Counted from the stretch's first letter, positions 10,443 to 22,271 are shown. The stretch is DNA of 64,000 bases from Cladorhizidae sp. MBARI D1340-BT2 (GCA_028752905.1 JAQNBH010000005.1:5444502-5508501), one strand, 5' to 3'. The notes: generated from the sequence alone by a model not told the origin. Program-made: numbers and translations.

Positions 10443-13410
10443 CACTTAGCTGGTATCTATAGTGCTCACCGATGGGTTATTCTGGTCCAGGGGTTCTAAG
10501 TGGTAATAGTTCTCCTTGGTACCCCGCGCTCCAAATTCTCCCCTGGATAGGTGAGAAAGATTAACCCACTTTTCACTGTGTAAGCTAATTATGTACAATT
10601 GCATCAACTCAGATCATATGGACACCAGTGATCAATCTTGCAACATACACACCCACACACACACACCAATCACATGAGCACTCTTTATTTGGCCACAACC
10701 CAACACCCTTTGTAAATAGAGTGTGAGCTAGCAATCGTTGTTGATGTGCCAGAAACCCAACATGGGATACTAACAATAAAAACGGTGACATCATTACTCA
10801 TATGTGTTTTAGACATCAAATGCATCCCTATATGGACCTCTGTATAAAATTTCCAAGTATAGATATTTCAGGTTGTGATCTGATGATGTATAGTTGTCCC
10901 GTTATTTCTGAAATTCTTACTGTAATCCCTGGCAGGTTGTCATGAGAACTGTCCAATCTGGGTAGCCCTCCACTGTGCCATGGTAGTAACAATTTGGATA
11001 CGGAGTCTGATGAATGGAGGAAGTAGATGTAACAAGTGTCAAAGTATGATGGTGGTAAGTTACAAAGACTTGCACTGTGAGATTCCCACACCTTATCTCT
11101 GACCATCCTGCCTTGCTGGTCGAAGTAGATGGATGTGAACCCACTGGATATTGCATGTCTATTAAGTATTAGATGAAATAATTAGGGAGTGTGACAGCAT
11201 TGCCTATATTGGTTTGACCCGCATATCAAAATAGTGAGTGGATGGCAACCCCCCCCCCCCCCCCCCCCCCCCCAAAAAAAAAGTATCGTAGCTTAAAGTT
11301 CACATTGGCAGCTTCTTGCATCTAAATGAATTAGCTTTTATTAGCTCCAAAGCATGTCTTGAACCCTTTGCTAATGTAGGAAACCAGCATTGACTGAAAA
11401 AACCCTTGAAATTCATCTTCGCTGTATCTATGTCTTCTTTTCCAGTCACATAACTTGCATATAATATGAAAAGTGGTCTGGTTTTGGCCGAACCTGCCAG
11501 ACTCCTTCCACCAGCCTTACGAGAACCCAACCAAAAATGTGTATCAAGACAACTATAACTTCTGTCTTAACATAACGTGCTTACAATAGCTATGCTGGAT
11601 AAAAAATTTGTATGGTTATTCAGCATGCCTTGATTTCAGGGAATACTGAGTTGTTTTTGTTCATTTTGTACACATATTGCATAAGCTATATAAAAGTGTT
11701 AACAAAATTAGAATAGCATGCAAGTATATATGTGAGTATGCTGGAATGTATGAGAGTCACTTTATGTTGGCACAAGAATCAAGTGGACAATGGCTTAGGG
11801 AAGTGATCAAGCTCCTCACACCAGTACCATTAGGAATCAGTGTAAGCATACCCAAAAATCTGTGTAGTTACCACAACTTCATGTGGCCACTATAAGCTGC
11901 TGCAAATTGTCTTCTTCAGCCAATACTAGCAAGTGTGGCAGTCGGTGGAAAAGTGGCTCAGCATTTTCAAAGCTAGCCATCACTTGTATAGAGGTGCCTT
12001 TGTTCAGCCTAGTTCTCTTTGCTATCTTGTCAAGGAATTCGCTAAGCTGACTTGAACTTCTTCCAGATCTCCATCGTGGCTCAATAACCCTGCTTAGAAT
12101 CAAGCCAACAGCACAACTCTGGACAGCGTGCACATTGAGTGGGCATGGCAGTCTAGTCATAGACACCGTTTCACTGGAAGCATTTCAAGTGCAGTATTAT
12201 CAAGGGTGTGCTCTACTCTAAGATAATGTTGCTGTGGTTAATTAAGGGTCACTGCTAATCTGCTAAGGTTTCATATAATACATTAGCCAGTCTAGTTTGT
12301 TTATAAGTGGGTTCTTGCAGGTTACACATAAGTACAAGGCTGCACAAGGCAAAACAACACCTGTCTACTATTCACCTGTAACAGAGGCTCAATTTGCTTT
12401 TAAGAGAATGAACACAGTGCTTTCTTGTTGCAACACTACTGGTAAGGCCCAGCTACATTTCTGAAGCATAGAGCATTGCAGTAGCCAAACACTCGCTCTA
12501 ATACTCTCGACACTAAGACCAATTAGCCCCGCTTTCCCCCCCCCCCTGCCCCACCCCACCCCCACCACCCAAAAAAAGAAAGGAAAAAAAGATGATGAGA
12601 TAAAAAATAATTTACACCTACTTGTAGCCTGATATGACCATGAAGAGCACTATGCAGGTTAAGTAGCTAGCTAACTTCATCTCTGGTTTGACGAAGGGTG
12701 GGAGCTTCAGTAACTACTGAAACGCATCATGGCTTAATAGACAGAGGTATGGTAGCTAAATGTTTATAAGTTTCATGAACAGCCATAGTGAAAGCTATTA
12801 ATAGCTACCAGACATGCCCTAATTATAGTAATTGCTGATCTTGTAATGCAAACCAGAATTACCTAGTGGCCTTGAGGCTTGCCATTGTAATTAATATAAA
12901 ATAAATCAGGCAAACCCAGGACCAATTATTCTGTGGTGGTTGGACAAAGAAGATTCCACTGTATATAATTATGAGTAATTATTAACTTACTGATTCATGT
13001 GAAGTATCAGAGAGTAGTTCTTGGACTGAGTGGGTACAGTGATTTTTAGGCTTTGGGGGTAAGGCTGTAGAAAATAATCATCACTGAACATGAAAAGTTA
13101 TAACTTTTAGCCAAGAACTGTGCCATCATCAACTTCTAACACCTTAGCAATAACAAATTGGCTGCCTGGCAAGGTACTTACCAATTGTCTGTCTTTCATA
13201 GACACAACTGGCATGACCACTTCGTAATTCTCAATAATTTCTGCAGACATCAAACAACAAAACTAATAATAGTATACTGCCTTCATGATACACATATTTC
13301 CTACCTTTGGTAGCTTTGATGCTTCTAAAAGGAGGCCCCCCGTGACTTACAGGATCTGCAGTAGCTATAGCAGCTGCAGCTATCACGATGAAAGGTAAGT
13401 AGCTTTTCAT
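1026..13410 (-). CDS. M12B (ADAM/ADAMTS-type) metalloprotease gene, copy L, partial
   Basis: A multi-exon gene read on the minus strand. Exons I can place, 5' to 3': 13410-13305, 13240-13182, 11158-11092, 11006-10921, 10542-10470, 3096-3017, 2548-2489, 2405-2334, 2183-2011, 1201-1026. Each listed junction has AG/GT borders. Phases fit at every junction except two gaps, after 13182 and after 10470, where at least one exon is missing from my model. The product would be a secreted or membrane zinc endopeptidase: signal peptide, prodomain with the CYYHG and CQGL Cys motifs, RVRR furin-type site, then a reprolysin domain with HELGHILNMGHDD. Asn replaces the usual Gly in HExxHxxGxxHD, as in many ADAMTS proteins. 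The 3' end (disintegrin/TSR part) is off the window or unrecognised. The 10470-3096 intron holds a 3.1 kb satellite. An inverted paralogue lies at 39713-63847. Family assignment is firm; ADAM versus ADAMTS is open. Confidence 0.8.
1665..1960. repeat. (GTA)n-rich microsatellite
   Basis: An interrupted run of TAG/GTA triplets with ATAG tetramers near its left end. It lies in the intron between catalytic exons 2183-2011 and 1201-1026 of metalloprotease L. Confidence 0.85.
3356..3452. repeat. (GTAT)n microsatellite
   Basis: A short run of GTAT/ATGT tetramers in an intron of metalloprotease L. The mirror-image locus at 62905-63530 holds the complementary repeat expanded about sixfold, which shows independent growth after the inverted duplication. 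Confidence 0.8.
3500..6740. other. Intron of metalloprotease L, no further exon seen
   Basis: Contains three blocks shared in inverted orientation with 61650-62570. The best is about 4865-5165, where a roughly 300 bp stretch reads almost continuously. Short open frames here have no family features, so I annotate none of them. At least one prodomain exon is expected between 10470 and 3096 and was not found. Confidence 0.5.
6745..9875. repeat. 24-bp satellite array, about 115 or more units
   Basis: Tandem 24-bp units, 6745-7020 and then about 7155-9780 with degenerate units to 9875, split by about 125 bp of unique DNA. Each unit contains TAGTTATAGT, then STCTCTAGCC, where the next base varies T/A. 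The core CTAGCCWGGCTAG is a palindrome whose only asymmetric base is the central A/T. Other variable sites are GTC/GTG, TATAG/TATAA and CCTGG/CTTGG. Since 24 is a multiple of three and the unit lacks stops in several frames, long frames run on both strands. They encode only SLAWLVIV-, SLASYSVS- or TITSQARE-type repeats and I do not regard them as genes. It sits within the large intron of metalloprotease L and has no counterpart in the right arm. Confidence 0.95.
10280..10441. repeat. (GT)n microsatellite
   Basis: A GT/GTAT repeat ending in about 29 uninterrupted GT units, just 3' (minus strand) of the prodomain exon 10542-10470. The right arm has the complementary, shorter CA repeat at about 50207-50275 in the mirrored position. 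Confidence 0.9.
10470..11158 (-). CDS. Metalloprotease L: three prodomain exons
   Basis: Exon 11158-11092 encodes HAISSGFTSIYFDQQGRMV and three more residues. Exon 11006-10921 follows an excellent polypyrimidine tract and encodes TPYPNCYYHGTVEGYPDWTV, then LMTTCQGL. Exon 10542-10470 encodes GEFGARGTKENYYHLEPLD, then QNNPS. Joined, they give the hallmark M12B propeptide run: CxYxG, a CxGLxG turn and a YYHLEP motif. The Gln codon is split across the second junction and restored exactly. The intron between the first two exons is only about 85 bp. The same three exons occur in inverted orientation at 49519-50175. Exon divergence between copies is small in the first two (1 of 67 and 2 of 86 bases) and larger in the third (10 of 73). 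Confidence 0.85.
11249..11282. repeat. C25-A9 homopolymer pair
   Basis: Twenty-five C followed by nine A. The mirrored locus near 49250 has only eight G preceded by TTTT. A nearly identical C25-A7 tract occurs at 21989-22020. Expansion and basecalling or assembly artefact are both possible. Confidence 0.8.
11600..12160. other. Unassigned block conserved in both duplication arms
   Basis: This is shared, inverted, with 44290-44830. On the minus strand about 12100-11880 can be read without a stop (contains LDKIAKRTRLNKGTSIQV). The right-arm homologue has an in-frame stop and indels, so coding is doubtful. It lies where a missing prodomain exon of the metalloprotease should be, but shows no propeptide motif. 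Confidence 0.35.
13182..13410 (-). CDS. Metalloprotease L: signal peptide and prodomain start (two exons)
   Basis: Exon 13410-13305 encodes a clear signal peptide (MKSYLPFIVIAAAAIATA) and 17 further residues. After a 64 bp intron, exon 13240-13182 encodes EIIENYEVVMPVVSMKDRQL. The NYEVVMP string resembles the start of the M12B propeptide. I chose the ATG at 13410 because the upstream in-frame ATG (13446) would push the hydrophobic stretch inward. If the GTAAGT at 13181 is not used, the frame reads on to a TAA at 13107-13109 and gives an intact 79-residue secreted protein. Conservation of the donor in copy R (GTAAGC) favours splicing, but both products are possible. Confidence 0.65.
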
Positions 13411-13449
13411 AGTGATCACCTGGCCAGTCTGAACTGATGCGAACAAATA

Positions 13450-16400
13450 TTAGTTTATATTCAACCGCACCTCCTCGGCGCGCGCCATTAGCCATTAACC
13501 ACAAATGTCTGTCGTCCGGTTTGGGTTGTCTATTCGGCAAACCTGTTCCCATCAAGCAACACACAAACAGGAAACTTCCAAAGGGTATCTTTGCCGGATC
13601 CACAATATAATATGATCAAAATACTTCATTTGCCGTTAAAAAAATAAGTAGACCTTCGCATATTCAGGAGTGAAATCTCGGGATAGTGAAGCAGTTGCTA
13701 TAAAGTGAGCAAGCGTTGAAAAGATACTTGATACTGTCATGTTTTGCCACACAGATATTTCAATCAGCACGTTTTTCTCACGTTATAGAGGAGGGCTTCT
13801 TGACTGGTACTAATTTCAACTGACTGGTACTTAATTTCAACTGTCTAGCACTTTCCAATTAGGAGTCAGAAGTGCGGTATGCAGGCTTTGAGGTCCCCAA
13901 CTACAACTGCCTGTAACTTTGACGTGGTTACAACTAGTATCAAAAGGAAGCACAAAGAGCTATATATTAAGTTCCTAGAGTGAAGTGTGAAGAATCTATG
14001 GAGAAAGTTGTAACCACAATATTTATTTATAAGTATTGGCCCTCCTTTTAACAGTGCAGAAGAAGGTGACTTATATCTGCACGTGTGTATTTAGCTGACA
14101 GCTTCACTGTTGTTTTGACATGTATTAGCTGATAGCTTGCAAGGTCAGATACGTATACAAGGTAGAGGTTAATGAGCAAGGACTTCCTCGATTACTCTCT
14201 AGAGCATTTAGCCTTCCCAGAGAGTAAATTTAATTTGATTATCGAGGGAAACGTTGATTATCCAGAAAGTAATTGTATCTGTACTGTCAGCTGAGAGTTG
14301 AGAATAATAAATAAAGTTGATGTTTCATCCGTTTTTTACCTGTAGACCAGATTATATATTGATGTCATTTGTGAGGAGTTTAAGCCAAAAAAACCCAATA
14401 ATAAATCATTAAGATTCTGCGCCAACCAATGGTCTTCTGACTATCCTCTCCACTCTTCAGCTTCCTACTCTCTCAAATAGACAGATTCAAGCCAACTTCC
14501 TTCCGTAAGATACTTTGTAACTCTTCACTTTCCTCCAGACTTCACCCAATCATCCGATTCCCACTACCATCCATCAACATCATAATCGCACTCAGCTATG
14601 CAGTTCTCTTTTGTATTCCATGGCTATATATAGCACTATGGAATTCACTTCCACCTTCCATTAAATTCTCCCTTTTCCTTTAAATGCTCGATCGCAGAAT
14701 TGTCACTTAGCTGCCCACTTATTTGTTACACCATACAATTTGTTGTAATGCTCATAATGAGCTTCTGTTATTGACATTTTTATGTTAAAATGCTAATAAG
14801 GAGGAAAAGGAACTTCGGATGATTTGATCCAGTGCTAGTGTAGCTGTGATAGATAATCAGTATTGAATGTGGTGAATGGTGTTCATTTGTAAGTTATCAT
14901 AATCCAAGTCTTTAGTCATCAAAAGGCCAAAAGGAGCATTAGGTGTCGAGTGCTTCACCATTACTCTCCCCACTGCGCAATCCTACAAGAAATAAAAACA
15001 TCAAACAATGGCATCAACTGAGTAAGAGGGCGATATAGCTTCTCACTAAGGGTTAGTTGAAATCTGTTGGGTTCGTATAACAGAGCATAGTGGATTACAA
15101 TGTGGTAATTAAACTTAATAAGGAGGCTTTTTGTAAGATATGTAGTCTAAATAGACAACACAGACTGTCTTTTTATACATATCTATGCACCACATACACT
15201 GTAAAAATAAACACAACTTGCTAATGGAACTAACAATGACCTCTCACATTTAGTTCCAGACATTATCTGGGTCCTTTGTCAGTAGAACAACTGCAAAACA
15301 CTACTAAGCCATGTCATATATCTAGCTAATACAAAACAGTTTTTATAGTGGATATCGACTACTACCTATTAGAGACCAGACTTGCGAACTAATTGACGAC
15401 CATTTACCATAACTTACTGTTTGTTAATAATTATAGGCTAACATGTTTAACGACCGATAACTGAGTCCCCACCGTTTTTGCTCATTTTTTGTTGCTTTCA
15501 CATGCAGTTAAACTTTCACATGCAGTTAGAAGCTCTATAACTAGCACTAAGTCGATTTTTAGGTATTATTTACACTGCTGTTGTTTTTGTTACTATTAGG
15601 CAAAAGTGATGCCTCGCCAGAAAAAGAAAACACTTACACACAATCAATCTACTCATGCTGTATTGAGCCAGAGAAGAGAGGAACAAAAGAGATAGCTGTG
15701 GATGAATGAAGCAAAACCATGTCAACAAGACAGCGGAGTTGACCATGCAATTGGACTACAGAGTGCAGTGAACAACTATAAGACTGCTGTAGCTGTCATG
15801 TATGGTATGGCATAGAGCCTGGCAAAGCAGTATGTGAGTGATAAGAAAGTGAATGCCTTTCTGATATTGATTATGAAAATCTCGGAGAAACATTAGGAAT
15901 ATTGCATATCTGTGGCTGAGGATAAAGGGATTCTCACAAGAAGTCATATCAGCTCAAGTTAGATTCAAAGTTGTCAATAAGCAGGTCATGAATCAGTATT
16001 ATTTAAAAAACTTGAAACTCATCTTGAAGGACCTCACTGTCTTCACACTATAGCATTCCATGCATCAATTGCTTTTCTAACTCGACAAATTCTTCACAAA
16101 TATTACATTTACTGTCAGCAAGGCAAAGACAAATTGGCCATTATGGTAGCTCAATTTGTCAGCTAGAACGGAAAAGATACTGGCTGCCTTAACCTCAAAA
16201 ATAATGCCAAACAGGATTAAACCTGGCCAATGACATGCATGTCATTTTGTGTTGCATGAGACATGTACATTACATCTTTTACCTTTGGATTATAAAGGTA
16301 GTTAAGTAAGACTTTTGCGGTATAGTATGCTAAGAAATTGCCTGGATTCTTATTACTCTGGATACTTTCTATATCACTTCAAAATGGAAGCTTGTGTTTA

Positions 16401-16900
16401 GCAAGAGATATTAAGTTGCACAATATTGACAGATAAGTAGTATTATCCATTGTGGCCTTAAAAATATCAGCATCTTGAAGGCATTTTTGATGATAGTAAA
16501 GCAATGAGTGGCTACTTAATTTAAGCATTGCTAATTTTAAGACAGTTCTCTCACTGCCAACTTTATAAAGGAATATTGAAGACTATCAGTATAAAATCAG
16601 TAGCCGAGAAATGTACCTAGCAAACCATATATATAACTATATAGAACGCTGATAAATTAGTCACTATGGTGCAATTTAGTTTTCTAGCAACTAAACCACA
16701 AAATGTGAATATGTTTATAATATATATTCTTTCACTTGTAATTTCAATATTTGACCAAGATTGGAGGAGAGGAAGGTAGTGGAGGAAGAGGAGGAGAGTA
16801 CAAGGGGGGGGGGGGGGGAGAAAGCCAGTGAAGAGTGAACAGTTGGGCATACAGATTCCAAGTCTGAGGCAGAGGGATATCATCATAATAGTAGACTCCT
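13450..16900. other. Inter-arm spacer, left part; no supportable gene
   Basis: Bases 13450-13600 are locally GC-richer (ggcgcgcgcc near 13480) and lie just upstream of metalloprotease L exon 1, so they are a candidate promoter or 5' UTR. Bases 15610-15960 contain short broken frames beginning MPRQKKKTLTHNQSTHAVLS that I cannot assign. The rest shows nothing recognisable. Bases 16806-16818 are a G-run. Confidence 0.4.
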
Positions 16901-16916
16901 CAGTTGGCATAATAAC

Positions 16917-17005
16917 ATTTCTCAATCAACTTCAAATTGTATTCTCTCGATGTTACGTCAAAAGAAGACAATTTCAAGTTGATTTCTGAGAAGGTTATTG
17001 TAATA
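16917..17005. mobile_element. Hairpin MITE remnant
   Basis: The left half, from ttctcaatcaacttcaaatt to tctcgatg, is nearly the reverse complement of the right half, from gacaatttcaagttgatttc to tgagaaggtt. The same terminal words flank the 23-bp minisatellite at 59995-60690, which suggests one family of foldback elements with a variable core. Confidence 0.5.
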
Positions 17006-17399
17006 ATAGCTAGAGCTAGATATGTCAGGGCCAATATTTAAGCCCCCCCCCCTCTTCAATTTGAGACAATATGTTGGGTTTTTTTATAAGACTGAAAGGA
17101 GTTATCAAATTGTTAATGAACATTCACCAGTTGCTCGGCTGTGAAGGTTTTTTGGTTTGTTGTTGTTGTTGTTTTGGGGGTGGATGAGTGGGTTGTTGTT
17201 GTTTTCATTGGGTGGTAGATAGTTAACATGCTGTATTTTGCATCTGAAGCAAGAGATTCAGGAAAGCCTGCTAAAGCCCTAAAATATGTATACCAAGCTA
17301 AAATTTGTTCATTTCCCCCTGGATTATCAAGGTATTTATTATAAGTCAGTCTGCACCTGCACAGTTATAGCAAGTGCATCACAATTTTAGAAATCATGG

Positions 17400-18060
17400 A
17401 CAGAATAAAAGAGAGCAGTACAAGTGAGTCCAGAATTTATGCCTCTTCGTAGGATAGTCAGTTCACTGTTGCAGCAGGTTTCTCAAATAATTCGCAGGCT
17501 CCTTAGTTTAACAGTGATACTAGCTCTACAAGGTAAAGATTTGATCTTTCAAAAGCTTTACAGAGATGCAATGATTGTTGCCAAAAATGCATACAAGATG
17601 CCAGAACGATGATTGTGGGGAAAGGTAGCAGTGAAGCCACAAACTTCTACTACTCAATCACATTGACTTAAATCCATCAGATTACAATGAACTACCCATT
17701 TATTGACCAAATAATTGAACAGTTGGAAATGAGGTTTTCTATTAAGTACAAGGAAATTATTGCAGCTAAATACCTAATCCCACAAATGTTACAAAAATCG
17801 AGTGAAGAAAGTATTGATTTGATAACACCATATTATGAGAAATTTTTATCCTTGGAAGAGAATTGAAATTTAGGTGAAAAATAACTAAGTGGAGAGTAAT
17901 ATGAGTTGCCATACCCAAAAAGAGGCCACAGATACAACAATTAATTCATTGTCTGAATGCATCTTCAGATATTTTATCAAATGGAACTGTATTATGTGAG
18001 TGATCATTTTCTTCCATTCATCATCATTTTGATGACTGAAGAGAGGCTGGTGGATTAGTG
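17400..18060 (+). pseudogene. hAT transposase fragment (P52rIPK-like), decayed
   Basis: Broken frames encode segments similar in my reading to the C-terminal half of TTF-finger hAT transposases. The best is about 17665-17870: SITLT, then MNYPFIDQIIEQLEMRFSI, then KYKEIIAAKYLIPQML, followed by ESIDLITPYYEKFLSLEEN. This matches the family pattern of a PFLDH-like turn followed by ELxxRF. Several stops and frameshifts are present. No TIR or target duplication was identified. It is one of three hAT relics in the window. Confidence 0.5.
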
Positions 18061-19740
18061 ATGTTCTTGATTAGTATATAGAGCATCACTAAAGAAAGGA
18101 AACTAACTGGAGGCAGTTAAAGACAAATAAATTTGAATGTTCTATACACTTTAAATTTATAATAATTCATGAATGCCCATTCAATTGAGTTACTATATCT
18201 CAGGTCCTGTTGCTCTAAACAAACCACATTTACTGCACTCCCTTCCTCCTCCTCCTCCTCTCCAATCATCAGAAACAAAGCCCTCCTCAGACCTGCCATG
18301 TCCTCATCCTCATAGTGCACAGCATCATCTCAAAGTATTGCAACTTACATATCAATATCTTCTTCATTACTGCTCCAGCTCTCTCAGGGGATGAAATTGT
18401 GTCAAACAGCAGCTCCAAGTTAACTACATGCTATTATTTTAGTAAGTGGGTCAATTTTGTGATCGTCATCCATTTTGTGCTTGTAAGCACTTATGTGGAT
18501 GAGTGGGTTAAGGTCTACTTCCTTTGTCTCTTCTTTTAGTATTGGGAAAGAGAAGTGGACATGCCCACAAAATACACGATCTAACTTGAAACTGCATACG
18601 AGCCAGGAATATTTTTAGCCAATAGGCATGTTGACGAATAAGATTGTAAGTAGTTACTACAGATTCTCAGACTTACCTCAAAGATCACTTGTATATCTTG
18701 GAAAGCTATCAACACAGAAAGAGCTATTTTCAGGACAGGTGAATAGTATTTTACAATTTGTGATATTTTCAGGACAGTGTGATAGACCTGAGGAAAGGGC
18801 TCACTTCGCTCAAAAACTAATTTTGTGCCAGGACTGAAAATAGCTATGAATCATGAAATTCTAAAAAAAAGTGGTTTCGGGGTATTGGATCATCATTCTA
18901 GCTTCTTGCAAAGTTTCTAGACCATGAAGTTCTTCCTTCCATCCGAATGAGCAGTAGAAAAAGGCTTACTATAACACGAAGACACTGCATTTGTGGAATG
19001 AAAAAATGGGTGCATCGTAATTTTCTTTTGCCAAAGTACCATTAATATGTGACATTAATATGTGACATCATCAAAGCATACAAGGAGTTTCATGCAGATT
19101 TGATGATGATAGATGTAAATAAAACAGTCTTTGTAAGAACTGTTTCTTTGTTAGTCAGAAAAAATATATGAACTGCTTAACCTTCCACCGAGGTAATTGT
19201 TGTAACTTTAATTCAACTCCTTCTGGGAGTCTAATCACCAAATTTCCTATTGGTGCCCACCCAGTAACCACCTGGCCTATTCCCTCATTACGACCAATCC
19301 CCTCATGCCTCCCCAGCTGTAGTGCCACCACCTCCAGACACCTGCACCTTCCACCTCTCCAACAGTTCCAACCTCTTCCTCCTTGTTCCACGCCCGCTTT
19401 ACTTTACAGTCAGAAATATGAGTTCATTTTAGCTCCCAGTCCCTTAGAAACTGTAATCAACATCTGATCAACACTTTGCACAAAATAGGAAAATGAGGAG
19501 TAGCTACATGTGTTTGAGGTGATATAGGCCAGACCTTCCCTTCAAACTACTGTGTCAGCTGCAAAAGCAAGCATACAGACTACAGTGTGGCTTTCTATCT
19601 GAGCAGTGTCAGTGAGTCTTGCACCAATTGAATCAGATCATGTCTAAAAGGTCCTTATCTCAAGAGAACCTCCTGTAAAGCAAATGGCCAAGACCATGGA
19701 TCTACGCCAATATTTTTCTAGCAAGAAGCTAAGTTTATTC
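18060..19740. other. No supportable gene
   Basis: This contains TCC-rich low-complexity sequence near 18236-18262 and a Pro/Ser-rich short frame around 19230-19400 without recognisable domains. The left end of the hAT element at 19753-22218 should lie here, but I could not find a matching terminal repeat. Confidence 0.4.
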
Positions 19741-19752
19741 CTATGAGACAGA

Positions 19753-22218
19753 GTGATGTACCGTGACGAGATTGATTTATTGTTTACTACCTCAGTACTA
19801 CCTGATGGCAGTTCCGGCAGTGCCTCTCTGCTTCATACATCCCATTCAGTCTGGAATGGTGCTGATTCTTTATCAGAAGATGCCCAGTCTAACTCTCTCA
19901 TGGCTTGTGCTAAAAGCCGTGCAGTTGTGTTGGTGAGTAGCAGCAGGGATAGTGATGGCACATGTACCAATTCTATTGTTGATGCTGAAGAGAGAGGTAA
20001 TGGAGGAAGCAGTTGTGTTTTGCTTCAGTTGTTGATGTTGAAGAGAGTGGTATAGGAGGAAGCAGTGGTATTTTGGCTACAGATTCAAGTAAAATTCATC
20101 CTGATGTACATTCGGGAGACTTGGGCCAGGTAGTAGAACTAAAATCCCTGAGAAACCTCAGCAATAACGAGAAATTGTTTCTTCTCAAAAACCATTTTAT
20201 TCCAACCAAAAGATTTCAATTCCCCACACGTATCTTAAAAGCTCAGAAACGGCATTTTCAAAAGAGTTCGGACAAGTACAAAGGTCTAACATATTCTCGG
20301 TGATTTTGCTTGTTTTGTGTACTATTTGGACAATGTGAAGCATCTGTAAAAGAGTTAGGGGTTGTGGTCAATAGGCCTCGACAAATTTTAAGAATGCGAT
20401 TGAGAAGTTAAAAGATCATTTTCTTTCCAAGAGTAGGAAGTCCCATCAGCTAGCTATGGAGAAAGTAATGACATTTGCTGTTGTGAAGGAGAACAGAGTG
20501 GCTTCCATTTATCAACAAATTAGTTCAAGCCAAGCTGAAATTATTGCTGGAAATCATTTAAAGCTCCATTCCATTGCTTCAACTGTCATTTTGTGTGGAA
20601 AGTATTTGCTTTTAGAAGACATCATGAAGATGGGTTTCAAATAGAATCTGAAAGTTCAGTGAGACGAGGCAGCCTCCTATCCTTGTTGATTTTTTGCATC
20701 GATGCTGGTGAAGTTCTCAGAGAACATCTGAGTACATGTGATCGTAATGCAATGTACACCAGTAAAGAAATACAAAATCAAATGATTCAAATTTGTGCAA
20801 ATATTATTTGCAATAAAATTTTACCAAAAATCAGAGAAGCTAAGTTCTATTCTGTTATAGCTGATGAGGTAACTGATTCAGCCAATGATGAGCAGCTCTC
20901 CATAAATAGATTTGTTGATGGTTACACTCCACAAGAAAAGTTCCTTGGTTTTTGTGAGTGTACGTCTGGTGTCACAGGTGAGGCTATAGCTGCTGCAGCA
21001 GCTGACTATATGGCAATTGGAGCTATTTTCGAGGCTAAGCTTATGATGGAACAGGTGCTATGGCAGGGAAGTCAAAAGGAGCAGCTGCACATATCACCAA
21101 ACTATATCCAAAGGCCATTGTACTGCACACAGATTAAATCTTTGTGTAGTAAAATGTTGCAGTGTTCGAGAAGTAAATAATGTGATGCAAACAGCTAATA
21201 AAGTAGCACGCTTCTTTGGAAACTCACCTAAGAGGCAGCTAAAACTTGAAGCATGGATTCATGGACATCATGGATGGTAAGAAATTAAAAGGGATGTGCT
21301 GAACCAGATGGATAGAGCATCACGAAGCCTTCCAAATTTTTCTGATTTGCTATTGCCAGTAGTCAGTTGTCTAGAGGCTATTGCTAACAGTTCAGCAACT
21401 GAGTGGAATCAAGATTCCCGATCTGATGCTCAATCACCAACTGGCTCCGGCTCAGTTTTCTTTTATTGTGGCTTTGGAAGCTACACATAGCATCTTAGCT
21501 TATTCTCGAGGGCTGAGTGTGAAGCTTCAGGGGCCTTATGAGGATGTAGCATATGCCTATCATGAAGTAAAGAATGTAAAGGGTGTTCTTCATGGGTAAA
21601 GGTCAAATGTGAATTCATTTCTTAGTCGAATCTCCACAAGAGCTCTTAAAATGGCTGGAAGTGTTTGGTGTGTGGGAGTCAAGACCACATCTAGCTAAAG
21701 CAACATCGTCCAAGTATCCAGACACAGAATTGCAGTGATTATTTCTGTCTAAATTCCACAATTCCTGGACCACCTGATCACTGAGCTTGACGCCAGGTTT
21801 GATGAAGCTTCATCTCATAGTGCTGAGTTCATGCTATTACTTCCTTCAGCAAACACTAGTGGAGCATCCACAGTGACACACTCATTTGATTCTCTTTTGG
21901 GGTTCTATGAAAATGATTTATTACTTCCATCAGCTTTTGATTTTGAGTTTGACATGTGGAAACAAAAGTGGGAAAGTCGGACTCTGAGCCCCCCCCCCCC
22001 CCCCCCCCCCCCCAAAAAAAGGCCCTACAACATACAGACAAGTATTTTTCCCCTAAGCTGCAAATGTGAACGATCTATTAGCATGCTAAGATTCATAAAA
22101 ACACCACTCCATAGCACCATGGGGCAAGAAAGACTGAATGGGTTAGCATATCGACGTTATTCCTGAAGAAGTTGTCGAGGAATTTGCTCGATGTCGTCCC
22201 CGACGCATGTTGCTGTAA
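19753..22218 (+). pseudogene. hAT transposase (TTF-finger, DUF4371/P52rIPK-like), pseudogene
   Basis: A nearly full-length but broken transposase gene. Order: acidic N-terminus; TTF-type finger region about 20100-20330 (NEKLFLLKNHFIPTKRFQFP); DUF4371-like block 20450-21010 (DAGEVLREHL, YTSKEIQNQMIQICANII, AKFYSVIADEVTDSANDEQL); GTGAMAGKSKGAAAH at about 21050; KKLKGMC.TRWIEHHEAFQ at about 21280-21330; hAT dimerisation end about 21940-22218 (FDFEFDMWKQKW, ISMLRFIKTPLHSTMGQERL, ending CRPRRMLL and TAA). YSVIADEVTD carries the expected catalytic-type Asp. At least six frameshifts or stops and a C25-A7 tract break it. The 3' flank was hit by the TIR transposon at 22266, and hAT-type terminal sequence reappears at 32741-32772. 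Confidence 0.8.
21989..22020. repeat. C25-A7 homopolymer pair inside hAT pseudogene
   Basis: The tract interrupts the hAT dimerisation region. It has the same C length as the tract at 11249-11273, although the flanks are unrelated. Confidence 0.8.
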
Positions 22219-22271
22219 CTCAATAATTTTTGTACTTTACCTTCATAATATTTTTAGTCTATATATGTGAC

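Larger units (their letters stand above)
2480..13450. repeat. Left arm of giant inverted duplication
   Basis: This arm matches the reverse complement of about 39700-64000 in ordered blocks. Examples: 3000-3300 with 63580-63870; 3290-3490 with 62860-63560; 4865-5165 with 62255-62565; 5200-5345 with 62060-62215; 6000-6160 with 61680-61830; 10030-10300 with 50275-50505; 10440-10800 with 49880-50210; 10810-11165 with 49505-49860; 11600-12150 with 44290-44830; 12600-13130 with 42425-42990; 13180-13410 with 39713-39960. Gaps in the alignment are satellites or transposons. Boundaries are approximate. Confidence 0.85.

Noticed and set aside
11300..11530. Possible metalloprotease exon near 11.4 kb, mirrored at 49.1 kb
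   Set aside because: The same sequence also occurs at 315-390 outside the mirror arrangement, so it is a dispersed repeat, and it gives no propeptide motif.
13325..13603. 92-codon minus-strand frame with hydrophobic start (MDPAKIPFGSFLFVCCLMG)
   Set aside because: It overlaps the signal-peptide exon of metalloprotease L in another frame and its first part is not conserved upstream of copy R exon 1. It is probably 5' UTR.
19155..19467. Overlapping Pro/Ser-rich (plus) and Gly/Arg-rich (minus) frames near 19.2-19.5 kb
   Set aside because: Low-complexity composition, no motif, and no splice or repeat support.
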